Shown: positions 36,952 through 46,171, counted from the stretch's first letter. The stretch: 64,000 nucleotides of DNA from Paenarthrobacter nicotinovorans (GCF_007670255.1 NZ_SZVS01000002.1:1-64000); one strand, 5' to 3'. Numbers and translations are program-made. The notes: generated from the letters alone by a model not told the origin.

Positions 36952-38364
36952 ATGGTCAACGTCGACTCAGCCGAGACCCGCACCGCGCCAGCGGACGCGA
37001 CAACCCGGACCGGAGGCACGCAGCGGACCCGTATCGCCCTCATTGGAACCGGCGGCCGCTCGGAAATGTACATCCGGGCCATCTACGGACAGCACGCAGA
37101 CGTAGCCCAGCTTGTTGCACTGTCCGACGTCAACCAGGGCCGCGTGGACTTCTACAGGCAGCTCATCAAGGAACTTGGCGGAACGGAGCCTGTGGCTTCC
37201 TTCGAGCCGGGCGACCTCACCGGTTTCATCCAGTCCAACGGCATCGAGCGCGTCATCGTCACGACCCCCGACTACACCCACGCGGACTACATCGTCGAGG
37301 CGGTCGAGGCAGGCGCCGACGTCGTGGTTGAAAAGCCGCTGACCATCGACGTCGAGGGTTGCCGCCGCATCACCGAGGCAGTCGCCAAAACCGGACGCAA
37401 CGTGGTGGTCACCTTCAACTACCGCTACTCGCCGCGCAACAGCGCGCTCAAGGAAGTCATCCAGAACGGCGTGATTGGAAAGGTCACGTCCATCGACTTC
37501 AGCTGGGTGCTGGACACCGTGCACGGCGCGGACTATTTCCGCCGCTGGCACCGTGACAAGAAGAACTCCGGCGGGCTGCTCATCCACAAGGCCTCGCACC
37601 ACTTCGACCTCGTCAATTGGTGGATCAATGACGTTCCGGAGCGCGTGTTCGCCTCCGGTGGCCTTCGCTTCTATGGCGACAAGAACGCCGCGGAACGTGG
37701 CCTGGGAGCCCGCCCCGAGCGCGGCACTGTCGATGGCCTGGAACACGACCCCTTCCGCCTGGACATGCGCGAGGACGAGCGCCTGAAGGCCCTGTACTAC
37801 GACAACGAAAAATTCGACGGTTACCTCCGCGACCAGGACGTCTTCACGGAAGGCATCACCATCGAGGACAACCTTGCCTTGGTGGTGGATTACCAGGGCG
37901 GGCCTACCCTGAGCTACTCGCTGAACGCGCACAGCCCCTGGGAGGGCTATCGCGTCACGGTCAACGGCACCGAGGGCCGCGCCGAACTCGAAGTGGTGGA
38001 GCGTGCCGCCGTCGAGTCCAGCACCGACAAGAAGACCGTGGTTGACCCGAGCGCCACCCCCATCGAGGAAGACGACGCCGTTCGCCGCAATGGTGAGCGG
38101 CTCGTGGTCCAGCGACACTGGGAAGCCGCCTACGAGGTGCCCATCATCAACGGTGAAGGCGGCCACGGCGGCGGAGACAACCTGCTGCTTTCGGACCTCT
38201 TCAACGGCCCCGGCATCGACCCGCTGGGCCGTCCGTCCGGCTACATCGACGGTCTTCGCTCGGTGTCTGTCGGCATCGCAGGCAACCAATCCCTGGAGAC
38301 TGACCTCCCCGTCCGGATCAGCGAACTTGGCCTCGGCGTCGATCTCGGCCGCAACCAGGCCTGA
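36952..38364 (+). CDS. Gfo/Idh/MocA-family oxidoreductase
   Basis: 470 residues. Rossmann nucleotide-binding start IALIGTGGRSEMYIRAIYG, then VVVEKPLTIDVEGC with catalytic Lys128 of the EKP motif, and KASHHFDLVNWW with the paired His/Asp. Longer than most of the family (330-390): a C-terminal addition includes GEGGHGGGDNLLLSDLFNGP. It probably oxidises or reduces a hydroxyl or keto group of a sugar or sugar acid with NAD(P). First gene of a five-gene operon, with AAAGGGG upstream of the ATG and an operator 67 bases before it. Confidence 0.9.
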   Translation: MVNVDSAETRTAPADATTRTGGTQRTRIALIGTGGRSEMYIRAIYGQHADVAQLVALSDVNQGRVDFYRQLIKELGGTEPVASFEPGDLTGFIQSNGIERVIVTTPDYTHADYIVEAVEAGADVVVEKPLTIDVEGCRRITEAVAKTGRNVVVTFNYRYSPRNSALKEVIQNGVIGKVTSIDFSWVLDTVHGADYFRRWHRDKKNSGGLLIHKASHHFDLVNWWINDVPERVFASGGLRFYGDKNAAERGLGARPERGTVDGLEHDPFRLDMREDERLKALYYDNEKFDGYLRDQDVFTEGITIEDNLALVVDYQGGPTLSYSLNAHSPWEGYRVTVNGTEGRAELEVVERAAVESSTDKKTVVDPSATPIEEDDAVRRNGERLVVQRHWEAAYEVPIINGEGGHGGGDNLLLSDLFNGPGIDPLGRPSGYIDGLRSVSVGIAGNQSLETDLPVRISELGLGVDLGRNQA

Positions 38365-38392
38365 CCGCTTTTCCCACACAAGGAGACAGACC

Positions 38393-39388
38393 ATGAGCAG
38401 GATTTTCGTTACCGGCGGTTCGGGCAGGCTCGGCCGCAGCGTGGTGTCCGGCCTCGCCGAGGCCGGTCACCAGGTGATTTCGGTCGACCGCGACGCCGTC
38501 CCGGCCGATCAGTTGCCCGCCGGAGCCGAGCAATACACGGCAGATTTGCTGGCGCCCGGGGAAGCGGAGCGGCTCATCCGCGAAACAGCGCCCGACGCCG
38601 TCATCCACCTCGCTGCTATTGCCGTACCTTTCAGCGCGCCTGAGGACGTCATTTTCAGTACCAACACCCGGCTCGCCTATGCGGTGCTCGCCGCGGCGAC
38701 CGACGCCGGGATACCGAAGATCATTACGGCCAGCAGCCCCACCGCCCTAGGCTATGGTTCGCCGGCCGGGTGGTTGCCGCCGTCGTTTCCCTTGGACGAG
38801 CAGACGCCGCCCAAGCCGTGGAACGCCTATGCACTATCGAAGCTGATTGCCGAACAGACGGTGCAGATGTTCGCAGCGGCCCAGGGCAACGCCATCCGCT
38901 ATGCCGCTTTCCGTCCCTGCTTCGTGATCTCCCCGGAGGAATGGGAAGGAGCACCCACGCAGCAAGGCCACACGGTACGCGAACGCCTGGACGATCCCGC
39001 CCTGTCCGCGCCGGCCCTGTTCAACTACGTGGACGCCCGGGATGTCGCCGAATTCCTGGATGTTTTGCTGGCGAAAATGGACACCATTCCCAACGGAGAA
39101 GTGTTCTTCGTTGGCGCGAAGGATGCCTTGGCCACAGCACCGCTGGCTGAACTCTTCCCGCGCTTCCTGCCCGGCAGCGGACCCCTCACCGCGCACCTGA
39201 CCGGAACCAGCCCGGCGTTTTCCATCGACAAGGCCCGCGAGCTTTTGGGGTGGGAGCCGAAGCGCACCTGGCGGACCGAACTTACCCCGCCGTATGCGGG
39301 CCCCGACACTGCAGCACACCGAGCACCACTCAATGACGAGATCCACGCCGGCCTGGTACCGGCGGGAGCAACCAAGGAGACACCATGA
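38393..39388 (+). CDS. Extended SDR/NAD-dependent epimerase-dehydratase family (possible uronate dehydrogenase)
   Basis: 331 residues. IFVTGGSGRLGRSVVSGLAE is the NAD-binding loop; AVIHLAAIAVPF, SSPTALGYGS and NAYALSKLIAEQ with the YxxxK pair follow. Extended SDRs of this type in aldarate operons include uronate dehydrogenases, which oxidise galacturonate or glucuronate to aldarolactones. That function is an inference from the neighbours; an epimerase is the alternative. AAGGAGACAGACC precedes the ATG at 38393. Its stop overlaps the next start (ATGA). Confidence 0.82.
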   Translation: MSRIFVTGGSGRLGRSVVSGLAEAGHQVISVDRDAVPADQLPAGAEQYTADLLAPGEAERLIRETAPDAVIHLAAIAVPFSAPEDVIFSTNTRLAYAVLAAATDAGIPKIITASSPTALGYGSPAGWLPPSFPLDEQTPPKPWNAYALSKLIAEQTVQMFAAAQGNAIRYAAFRPCFVISPEEWEGAPTQQGHTVRERLDDPALSAPALFNYVDARDVAEFLDVLLAKMDTIPNGEVFFVGAKDALATAPLAELFPRFLPGSGPLTAHLTGTSPAFSIDKARELLGWEPKRTWRTELTPPYAGPDTAAHRAPLNDEIHAGLVPAGATKETP

Positions 39389-40290
39389 ATTTCGACGGCG
39401 TTTTGTTCTTCCCCGTCACGCCCTTCGCCGAGGACGGCAGCGTCGATGTTGCCCTGCTCAAGGAGCACATCACCTCACGGCTGCCGTTCGGGCCGGGAGG
39501 CGTCTTCCCTGCGTGCGGCACGGGTGAATTCCATGCTCTTTCCCTCGATGAAATCCGCACTGTGGTGACTGCCGCCGTCGAGGCCGTTGCCGGAACCGTC
39601 CCGGTGGTCTCCGGTGCCGGCGGACCCCTGGGGCACGCCCTTGCCGCTGCCAAGGTGGCAGAAGAAGCCGGCGCGGACGCCCTCCTGGTCCTTCCGCCCT
39701 ACCTGGTCACGGGCCCCACAGACGGTGTGGTGGCGTACGTTGAGGCCGTCGCCGCCGCCAGCAGCCTGCCCGTCATCGTGTATCACCGGGGCACCGCCAA
39801 GTTCACCGCCGAAGCCATCACCCGCCTCACCGCGAACCCGAAAGTGGTGGGCTTCAAGGACGGGATCGGCGACGTCGGCCTGGCCCAGGAAATCGTGTCT
39901 GCGATCAACGCGAGCGGCCGCACGGACTTTGCCTTGTTCAACGGGTTGTTGACCGCCGAACTGACCCAGGGCGCCTACCGCGGACTGGGCATCCCCCTGT
40001 ACTCCTCGGCAGCTTTCGCCATGGCGCCGGAGATCGCCAAGGCCTACTACGACGCCTACATGGCCGGTGATGAGGAACGACGCCATGCCCTCCTCGAAGG
40101 GTTCTACGCGCCGCTGGTCCGCCTCCGGGACCAGACTCCGGGCTTTGGCGTCTCGCTCATCAAGGCCGGTCTCCGGCTGGCAGGTTTGCCGGTTGGCCCG
40201 GTCCGCCCGCCGCTGGTTGATCCCAATGAGGAGCAGCTCCTTGAGCTCAAGGCCATCCTGGCCAAGGGCCACGAATTGGCGGAGAGCTGA
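39385..40290 (+). CDS. kdgD: 5-dehydro-4-deoxyglucarate dehydratase-like (DHDPS/NAL superfamily)
   Basis: 301 residues of the class I aldolase-like barrel. GTGEF (45-49) binds the carboxylate, Tyr133 in IVYHRG and Schiff-base Lys158 in KVVGFKDGIGD are the catalytic residues. VFPACGTGEFHAL and YHRGTAKFTAE are characteristic of KdgD, which decarboxylates and dehydrates 5-keto-4-deoxyglucarate to 2-oxoglutarate semialdehyde. The following dehydratase and semialdehyde dehydrogenase genes fit that step. Overlaps both neighbours. Confidence 0.9.
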   Translation: MNFDGVLFFPVTPFAEDGSVDVALLKEHITSRLPFGPGGVFPACGTGEFHALSLDEIRTVVTAAVEAVAGTVPVVSGAGGPLGHALAAAKVAEEAGADALLVLPPYLVTGPTDGVVAYVEAVAAASSLPVIVYHRGTAKFTAEAITRLTANPKVVGFKDGIGDVGLAQEIVSAINASGRTDFALFNGLLTAELTQGAYRGLGIPLYSSAAFAMAPEIAKAYYDAYMAGDEERRHALLEGFYAPLVRLRDQTPGFGVSLIKAGLRLAGLPVGPVRPPLVDPNEEQLLELKAILAKGHELAES

Positions 40291-41438
40291 TGCCAGCCCG
40301 CATCACTGGCCTGTCTACCCGGCTGATCACGGTTCCGCTGCTGCGCAGCTGGGGTGCGGAGGCGCCGGAGAACCATGTGATTGTCACCAGCCTGACAACG
40401 GACGACGGCGGCACGGGCCACGGTTTCTCCTGGACCCCCACCATTGGTCCCCAAGCAGTCAAAGCGCTCCTGGACCACGACATCGCCCCGTTCATCATCG
40501 GGCTCGAGGCGAATGCGGAGACGGTGTGGGACCAACTGTGGAAGCGGCTCCATGAAGCCGGTGGGGGAGGCCTGACCACCATCGCAATGGCCGGCGTCGA
40601 CCTCGCGCTGTGGGACTTGAAGGCGCGGCAGGCGGGGACCTCGGTAACCGGTCTTTTGGGGCAACGCCAGGAGTCCGTGGAGGTCTACGGCTCCGGCGTG
40701 AACCTGCACTATTCATTGGAGCAGCTCGTGGAGCAAGCCCGGCGCTGGGTCGCCGCAGGGCACCACGCCGTGAAGATCAAGGTGGGGAAGCCCGAACTCA
40801 CCGAAGACGCCGAGCGGGTGGCCGCTGTCCGGGAAGTCATTGGTCCGGACCGGCGCCTCATGATCGATGCGAACCAGCGCTGGGACCTGGCGCACACCTT
40901 CCGTGCCTTGGAGGTTTTGGGGGAGTACGGACTGGAATGGCTGGAAGAACCCATTCGTGCCGACGACCTCTGGGCCTACCGCCGCTTGCGGAAGCACTCG
41001 CCGGTGCCCATTGCCTTGGGTGAAAACGTCCACACCGTGTACCGCTTCCGCGACTTTATCGAGGCCGAAGCCGTGGACATCATCCAGCCCAACATCGTCC
41101 GGGTTGGTGGCATCACACCGTTCCGTAGGATCGTTGAATTGGCCCGTACCCACAGCATCCGGGTGGCCCCGCATTTGCTGCCTGAACTTTCGGGCCAGCT
41201 CGCGCTCACCTTGGCTGAACCGGTCAGCGTCGAAGACGTGGAGGATGCCTCGTTCGGACAACTCGGAGTCCTGGCCGGCCCCAGCCCCGTGCGGATCAGC
41301 AACATGAGGGGAACCACCAGGCTCAGCTCAGCGGGCCTTCCCGGACTCGGCTTCCAATTTTCGGGGGAACCGCAGCAGGCCTATGACACTTCAGCCCTTG
41401 ACAGCAAAGGAAACCGCAGTGAGTACAGCAACTCTTGA
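40290..41438 (+). CDS. Enolase-superfamily (mandelate racemase type) sugar-acid dehydratase
   Basis: 382 residues. Metal ligands Asp193 (IDAN), Glu219 or Glu220 (WLEEP) and Glu245 (LGEN), the general base pair KIK (Lys162 and Lys164), and Asp263/His295 (VDIIQPN, VAPHLLP). That is the mandelate racemase subgroup, which includes dehydratases of sugar acids and galactarolactone cycloisomerase. The substrate cannot be read from sequence. In this operon it should make a 5-keto-4-deoxyaldarate for KdgD. Starts in a TGATG junction; its end overlaps the ALDH start by 20 bases. Confidence 0.88.
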   Translation: MPARITGLSTRLITVPLLRSWGAEAPENHVIVTSLTTDDGGTGHGFSWTPTIGPQAVKALLDHDIAPFIIGLEANAETVWDQLWKRLHEAGGGGLTTIAMAGVDLALWDLKARQAGTSVTGLLGQRQESVEVYGSGVNLHYSLEQLVEQARRWVAAGHHAVKIKVGKPELTEDAERVAAVREVIGPDRRLMIDANQRWDLAHTFRALEVLGEYGLEWLEEPIRADDLWAYRRLRKHSPVPIALGENVHTVYRFRDFIEAEAVDIIQPNIVRVGGITPFRRIVELARTHSIRVAPHLLPELSGQLALTLAEPVSVEDVEDASFGQLGVLAGPSPVRISNMRGTTRLSSAGLPGLGFQFSGEPQQAYDTSALDSKGNRSEYSNS

Positions 41439-42870
41439 TCTGACCTCCATCACCGCAGCAGCCACGGCAGCGGCGAAGGTGACCGCAGCAGTTTCCGACG
41501 CCGAACGCGCGGCCTGGTTGACCGCCGTCGCCGACGCGTTGGACGCGAATGTGACAGAGCTGGTGGCCATTGCCGACTCCGAGACGAGCCTTGGCACGGT
41601 ACGGCTGACCGGTGAAGTCGCAAGGACCAGCGGCCAGCTCAGGTTGTTCGCGCAGGTCATCACCGAGGGTTCCTACCTTGAAGCGGTGATCGACCACGCC
41701 GATCCCTCAACCACCCCGCCCAAGCCCGACCTGCGCCGCATCCTGCGTCCGATCGGTCCGGTGGCGGTGTTCTCGGCGTCGAACTTCCCGTTCGCTTTCT
41801 CCGTTGCCGGGGGCGACACCGCATCAGCGCTCGCCGTCGGGTGCCCGGTGATCGTCAAAGCGCACTCCGGACACTTGCGGCTTTCGGAGCGGACGGCGGA
41901 GATCGTCACCGAAGCCTTGTCCAAGGCCGGAGCTCCGGACGGTATTTTCGCTTTGGTCAGTGGCAGGGAGGCCGGGACCGCACTGGTCCAGGACCCTGCC
42001 ATCAAGGCCGTGGGCTTCACGGGGTCCATCCCCGGCGGCAGGGCGCTGTTCGATCTCGCGGCTTCACGGCCTGAACCTATTCCGTTCTACGGCGAGCTGG
42101 GCAGCCTGAATCCCGTGGTCATCACAGCGGAAGCCTTGGCCGAACGCGGGCAACAGCTTGCTGCGGGCCTGGCGGGCTCCTTCACCATGGGCGCCGGCCA
42201 GTTCTGCACCAAGCCCGGGCTCGTGTTCATCCCCGCCGGGACGGACTTTGCCTCGCAGCTTGCCCGGGCGAGCAAGGACAAGCCGACCGCTGCCATGCTG
42301 ACGGAGCGCATCGCGGAAGCCTACCCGGACGGCCTGCGGAGCGTGGCAGACCAGCCGGGAGTCGCCGTCGTCAGTGGCTCGGTGGAGCAGGACAGCCTTT
42401 CGGACGGCGCCGCGCCGGTGGTCTTCTCCACGACGGCGGGCAACGTCCTGGAACGCCCGGGGGAGCTGCTGGAGGAATGCTTCGGCCCCACGACGTTGCT
42501 CATCGAGTACGCCAACCAGGAGGAATTGTCTGCCGCCCTGGCGAAGGTTCCGGGCAGCCTGACGGGCACTGTCCACGCAGAGCCGGATGAGGATGTTTCG
42601 TCACTCGTGGAGCAGCTGAGTGGATTGGCGGGGCGGGTACTGTTCGATGGCTGGCCCACCGGAGTGGCCGTGAACTGGGCCCAGCAGCATGGCGGGCCGT
42701 ACCCCGCCACAACCTCGCTCTTCACCTCGGTGGGCGCCACCGCGGTGCGTCGCTTCCAGCGCCCCGTGGCGTATCAGGATGCGCCGGAAAGTGTGCTGCA
42801 TCCGGCCCTTCGCGACGCGAACCCCTTGGGCATCCCGCGACGCGTGGACGGCATCCTGACGCTCGGCTAA
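41419..42870 (+). CDS. 2-oxoglutarate semialdehyde dehydrogenase (ALDH superfamily, NADP+)
   Basis: 483 residues. Catalytic Cys263 in GAGQFCTKPG, Glu226 in FYGELGSLNP, Asn122 in SASNFPFAF, and the NADP loop KAHSGHLRLSE. The SLNPV-type sequence after Glu and the FSVAGGDTASALAVGCPV segment are typical of the alpha-ketoglutaric semialdehyde dehydrogenases found in aldarate and pentose oxidation pathways. The GTG at 41419 has GGAAA upstream and lies inside the previous gene. A REP-like hairpin starts one base after its stop. Confidence 0.9.
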   Translation: MSTATLDLTSITAAATAAAKVTAAVSDAERAAWLTAVADALDANVTELVAIADSETSLGTVRLTGEVARTSGQLRLFAQVITEGSYLEAVIDHADPSTTPPKPDLRRILRPIGPVAVFSASNFPFAFSVAGGDTASALAVGCPVIVKAHSGHLRLSERTAEIVTEALSKAGAPDGIFALVSGREAGTALVQDPAIKAVGFTGSIPGGRALFDLAASRPEPIPFYGELGSLNPVVITAEALAERGQQLAAGLAGSFTMGAGQFCTKPGLVFIPAGTDFASQLARASKDKPTAAMLTERIAEAYPDGLRSVADQPGVAVVSGSVEQDSLSDGAAPVVFSTTAGNVLERPGELLEECFGPTTLLIEYANQEELSAALAKVPGSLTGTVHAEPDEDVSSLVEQLSGLAGRVLFDGWPTGVAVNWAQQHGGPYPATTSLFTSVGATAVRRFQRPVAYQDAPESVLHPALRDANPLGIPRRVDGILTLG

Positions 42871-42936
42871 CCCAAGTAGGGGACAGCAAATGTCGCATTG
42901 AGCCCTCATTGCGACAGTTGCTGTCCCCTAGTTGGG
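42871..42936. repeat. REP-like hairpin, copy A2
   Basis: 66-base inverted repeat, CCCAAGTAGGGGACAGC … GCTGTCCCCTAGTTGGG, with an inner TGTCGCA/TGCGACA pair and GCCC loop. It is homologous to the copy at 33503 and starts at the first base after the ALDH stop codon. Confidence 0.85.
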
Positions 42937-42949
42937 TCCGCCACGGACA

Positions 42950-42986
42950 AAAGGGGCGGGCCACCGTAATGGTGACCCGCCCCTTT
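42950..42986 (-). terminator. Intrinsic terminator after the M24 gene
   Basis: AAAGGGGCGGG/CCCGCCCCTTT, 11-bp stem with ACC/GGT inside. On the minus strand it is followed by TTTT, as for a factor-independent terminator, 19 bases past the M24 stop. Confidence 0.75.
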
Positions 42987-43004
42987 CGTGCGTGGTGGCC
43001 CCGG

Positions 43005-44126
43005 TCAGGGGCGAAGCGTCAAGGGACGACGGCGGCCGTCCACTTCCGTGGTCGGCCAGCGTTCGTCTACGGTCAGGATCCGCACGCCGGAATCCGTAAG
43101 CAAAACGGTGTCTTCGATCTTCACGCCGGGTCCCGAGGGGTTCCACGTGAACGGTTGGTTGAGGACGACCAGGTCCGTGACGTCGGCTGTGACACGGGGG
43201 TCGCGGCCCGCGTATCCGGCCGGACCGCCCTGGTGATGGAGCTTCCACTGGTCTTCGCCGAATCCGTGGCGGGTGTAGGCCTTCTGGATTTCGCTGAAGA
43301 CCTGGTTGAGCCGGACTCCCGCAACCGTGGCCCGGAAAATGTCGGCCTCCACTGCCGCAATGCGTGCCTCGGCGTCGAGCTCCCCGGGGGTGCCGGCGTC
43401 GAATGCCACCCAGCGGGTCACGTTGGCAACCAAGCCGTTGCGACGGGCACACACAACGGCCATGGCACGGCGACCGATGGCGGAGTGCGTGGCCAGCGGA
43501 TGACGGAAGCTGCTGCGGGCCTCACCGTTGCAGAGCAGCACGAGCGGCTCGGCGCCCATCGCCACGATGCGGGCAGCGAGTTCCGAAACCAGCTGGAATT
43601 CGGTCGTTTGCGGCGTCACCGCCTGGAGGACGTCCGTCATGGCGCGCGCTACGTCAGCTGAAAGCCGGGCATACCGCGAGGCTTCGCCGGGCAAAAGCTG
43701 TTGGCGGGCGGCCCGCAGCTCGGTAGCGACGGCGGCTTCCACCAGAGGGTCGCCGTCGACCGCCAGCTTCGCCGCCGCAGCGTGCAGTTGCCCGTTCCAC
43801 TGCACCGTGTCGAGGCTGACCCCCTCGGGGAGTTCTTCAGCGCCGATCCGTCCGGCCTCGTTGTTGAACGTCACCAGGTGGTCGCCTGCCCGGTCCACCA
43901 GGAGCGCGGCGATCGGATCGCCGGCCAAGCTGATGTGGACCCGGCTGCCGTCCAGATACCAGGTGAGGGCCGTATTGGAGGACAGGAGGAGCGAGTCGCG
44001 GCCGGCGGCATCCAGGATGTCCAGGACACGACGGCGTTTCACGGCACGGTCGGCGACGTTGCCGGGGGCTGCGCTTGCGGGAGCCGGCGTCGAGTGAGTC
44101 GTCGCGGATTGAGTAGGTGTGGTCAT
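43005..44126 (-). CDS. M24-family (Xaa-Pro aminopeptidase-like) protein with degenerate metal site
   Basis: 373 residues. An N-terminal creatinase domain (NTALTWYLDGSRVHISLAGD) and a pita-bread C-terminal domain ending in GVKIEDTVLLTDSGVRIL. Of five usual metal ligands only His (WKLHHQGGPAGY) and the last Glu (KIEDT) are clear; the Asp pair is absent where NVTRWVAFDAGTPG stands, and FTIEP is replaced by LNQPFTWNP. So it may not be a peptidase, or may have another activity such as C-N hydrolysis. It overlaps the DUF6807 fusion gene (ATGA), so both are on one transcript. Confidence 0.8.
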   Translation of the reverse strand: MTTPTQSATTHSTPAPASAAPGNVADRAVKRRRVLDILDAAGRDSLLLSSNTALTWYLDGSRVHISLAGDPIAALLVDRAGDHLVTFNNEAGRIGAEELPEGVSLDTVQWNGQLHAAAAKLAVDGDPLVEAAVATELRAARQQLLPGEASRYARLSADVARAMTDVLQAVTPQTTEFQLVSELAARIVAMGAEPLVLLCNGEARSSFRHPLATHSAIGRRAMAVVCARRNGLVANVTRWVAFDAGTPGELDAEARIAAVEADIFRATVAGVRLNQVFSEIQKAYTRHGFGEDQWKLHHQGGPAGYAGRDPRVTADVTDLVVLNQPFTWNPSGPGVKIEDTVLLTDSGVRILTVDERWPTTEVDGRRRPLTLRP

Positions 44127-46171
44127 GCCGGTTCCCCCAAAGTGGTGATGAGCTGTTCAATGTCATGCGTTGCCAGGAACCCGTCCACGATGAGGACCCT
44201 CACTGTCCGCTGGACCGGCCGGCCGGGTTCGGTGGACACCGGGCTGTCCCATGCCAGGGACAGTCCGACGCCGGGATAGCCCTCGTGCCGCACGAACCAC
44301 GGGTCCGGTGCCTGTGGCGAGGCAAGGAACACGAGTGTTGCGGGATGGCCCAGCCCGGGATCATCGGTGGCGTGCGCGGCGCCGGCGGTACCGGCGTCGA
44401 ACGTTCCTGACCAGGCCAGCCACGGCGCGACGCTCCCGTGGACCGCGTCCTCGCCGCGTGCCTCGGGCGTCCAGATAGTGGCATCGGCAACCGCGGGCAG
44501 CCGCCAGAAGAAGCCACCGTAGCCGCCTTGCGGCCGCCCGTTGGAACCCGGACTGCCAAGCATCACCGGACGTCCCGTGGCCGATTCCAGCGTGAAGTCG
44601 AGCCTCAACTGCCAGGCTGAACGTCCGACGGCGGCCCACCGCCACTGACGCTGTTCGCGGAGTATGGGCGAGTGGTCCGGAGCGAGCCAGCTCAGCTGCT
44701 CACGCCGGTACCCGTCGCTGTGTTCTGCGGAGTCCGTGACGATCCTGCCGTGGTCCTTGCGCCAGACGTACATCCCGGCCTCGCGGGTGTAGGTCCGGCC
44801 GCCCCAGAAGTTGGTCCCGTCCACATCCTGCAGGGCCACGCCGGCCCCCAAATGCCACACATGGTCTTCCGGCACGTGGTCCGTGACCACGGTGCCGCCG
44901 AGAGTCCGCACAGGATGGAGGTAGGGCCGTGGCGATGACGTGGGCCGGATGTGCGTGCCGTCCTGGACGTTGGCGACCGCGGCACCGTTGATCGTGAGTT
45001 CAGGCGTCATCGAGGACGTCCACGGTACACCGAGTTCAGCGAACGTGGCCTGGCCCAATGCCGCCCGGCGGATCAGAGACCCGATGCCCCGCACCACGGC
45101 ATGGGACTGGTCCCCTTGGCCTTCCCACGCAATGAACTCCTGGGGGATCGGGCGAGGGGCGTGGGCTGTCCGGACGGCTTCCAGCACCGCCATGTAGGCA
45201 CCGGAACCGCTCAAGGGGCTGAGCAAATCGGCTTCACTGCGTGCCGCCAGGAGGTTTTCCAGAAGATCGGTCCGTCCGAATGTTTCTTCCCTGGTTCCTT
45301 CCGGGGTGGTGATCTCCACGCGGTCTTCCGTGTAATAGAGCGTGAGTTGGCCCAGGGTGCCGTACACGGTGACGACGGGTGCTGACTGCTCGGGGGCGCT
45401 GAGCGTCAGGGCACAGGTGAGCACAGTCCCTTGCGTCGTCCGGACCCGGACGACTGAGGTGTCGTCACTCTCGGTGTCGTTGGCCCGGTAGAGGTCTGTG
45501 TCGACGGCCTGAACGTCATCCAGGGTCCGGGCGCCGGCCAGCCGAAGCCCGGTAGCTACGGCGTGCGCCAGAGCGTTGGTGGCCACCCCGTCCACCACAT
45601 CGGTTCCGTCGAGGCTGCGCTTGCCTGCCCAGCGGGAGCGTTTGAAGTACGCCTTGTCGCGCAGCCACATGCCGGTGGCGCTGATACCGCGGACTTCACC
45701 GATGGCTTTGGCAGCCACCATGGCGTCGATGGCCGGGAGGGCGTCCGAACCCAGGCTTTGGAAGCCAACCTGGACCAGGCAACCGGCGTTGGCTGCTGCT
45801 GCCATGATGTCCCGGTATTGGGCCAGGGAGGCGACCGGCGGTTTTTCAAGGTACACGTTGGCCCCTGCCCTGATGGCCGCGAGGGCCAAAGGAGCATGGG
45901 TTTGGATTGGGGTGGAGACAATAACGACGTCCGGTGCCGGGCCTGTTGCCAGGAGCTCGTCCAAGGAGGCGAAGACCGCCACGTCGGTTGCGAGTGTGTC
46001 CTGGGCAGGAGGTTGCGGATCGGCCACTGCCACCAGTTCCAGGATTCCGGCGGCGGACAGTCTCTCCAGGTTTTCCAGGTGGCGTTCGCCGAAGCCGTGG
46101 ACACCCACCAGTGCTATGCGGGGCAAACGCGCGGGGTCCTTGGATGGGACGGCAGCCAGGGATTGCGTCAT
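44123..46171 (-). CDS. Fusion of a Gfo/Idh/MocA oxidoreductase and a DUF6807 (PmoA) domain
   Basis: 682 residues. The N-terminal 370 are an oxidoreductase: IALVGVHGFGERHLENLERL as Rossmann motif and NVYLEKPPVASLAQY with the EKP lysine. From about 390 to the end is a DUF6807 domain: SSPRPYLHPVRTLGGTVVTD, EDHVWHLGAGVALQDVDGTN and FWGGRTYTREAG. DUF6807 proteins occur with sugar oxidation genes; function is unknown. Fusion of the two is the notable point. AGGACAATTTC precedes the ATG. Divergent from the transporter; two operators lie in between. Confidence 0.88.
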   Translation of the reverse strand: MTQSLAAVPSKDPARLPRIALVGVHGFGERHLENLERLSAAGILELVAVADPQPPAQDTLATDVAVFASLDELLATGPAPDVVIVSTPIQTHAPLALAAIRAGANVYLEKPPVASLAQYRDIMAAAANAGCLVQVGFQSLGSDALPAIDAMVAAKAIGEVRGISATGMWLRDKAYFKRSRWAGKRSLDGTDVVDGVATNALAHAVATGLRLAGARTLDDVQAVDTDLYRANDTESDDTSVVRVRTTQGTVLTCALTLSAPEQSAPVVTVYGTLGQLTLYYTEDRVEITTPEGTREETFGRTDLLENLLAARSEADLLSPLSGSGAYMAVLEAVRTAHAPRPIPQEFIAWEGQGDQSHAVVRGIGSLIRRAALGQATFAELGVPWTSSMTPELTINGAAVANVQDGTHIRPTSSPRPYLHPVRTLGGTVVTDHVPEDHVWHLGAGVALQDVDGTNFWGGRTYTREAGMYVWRKDHGRIVTDSAEHSDGYRREQLSWLAPDHSPILREQRQWRWAAVGRSAWQLRLDFTLESATGRPVMLGSPGSNGRPQGGYGGFFWRLPAVADATIWTPEARGEDAVHGSVAPWLAWSGTFDAGTAGAAHATDDPGLGHPATLVFLASPQAPDPWFVRHEGYPGVGLSLAWDSPVSTEPGRPVQRTVRVLIVDGFLATHDIEQLITTLGEPA

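Noticed and set aside
43005-44126. Prolidase (PepQ)
   Set aside because: Metal-binding Asp pair and one Glu are absent, so the specific name is not justified.
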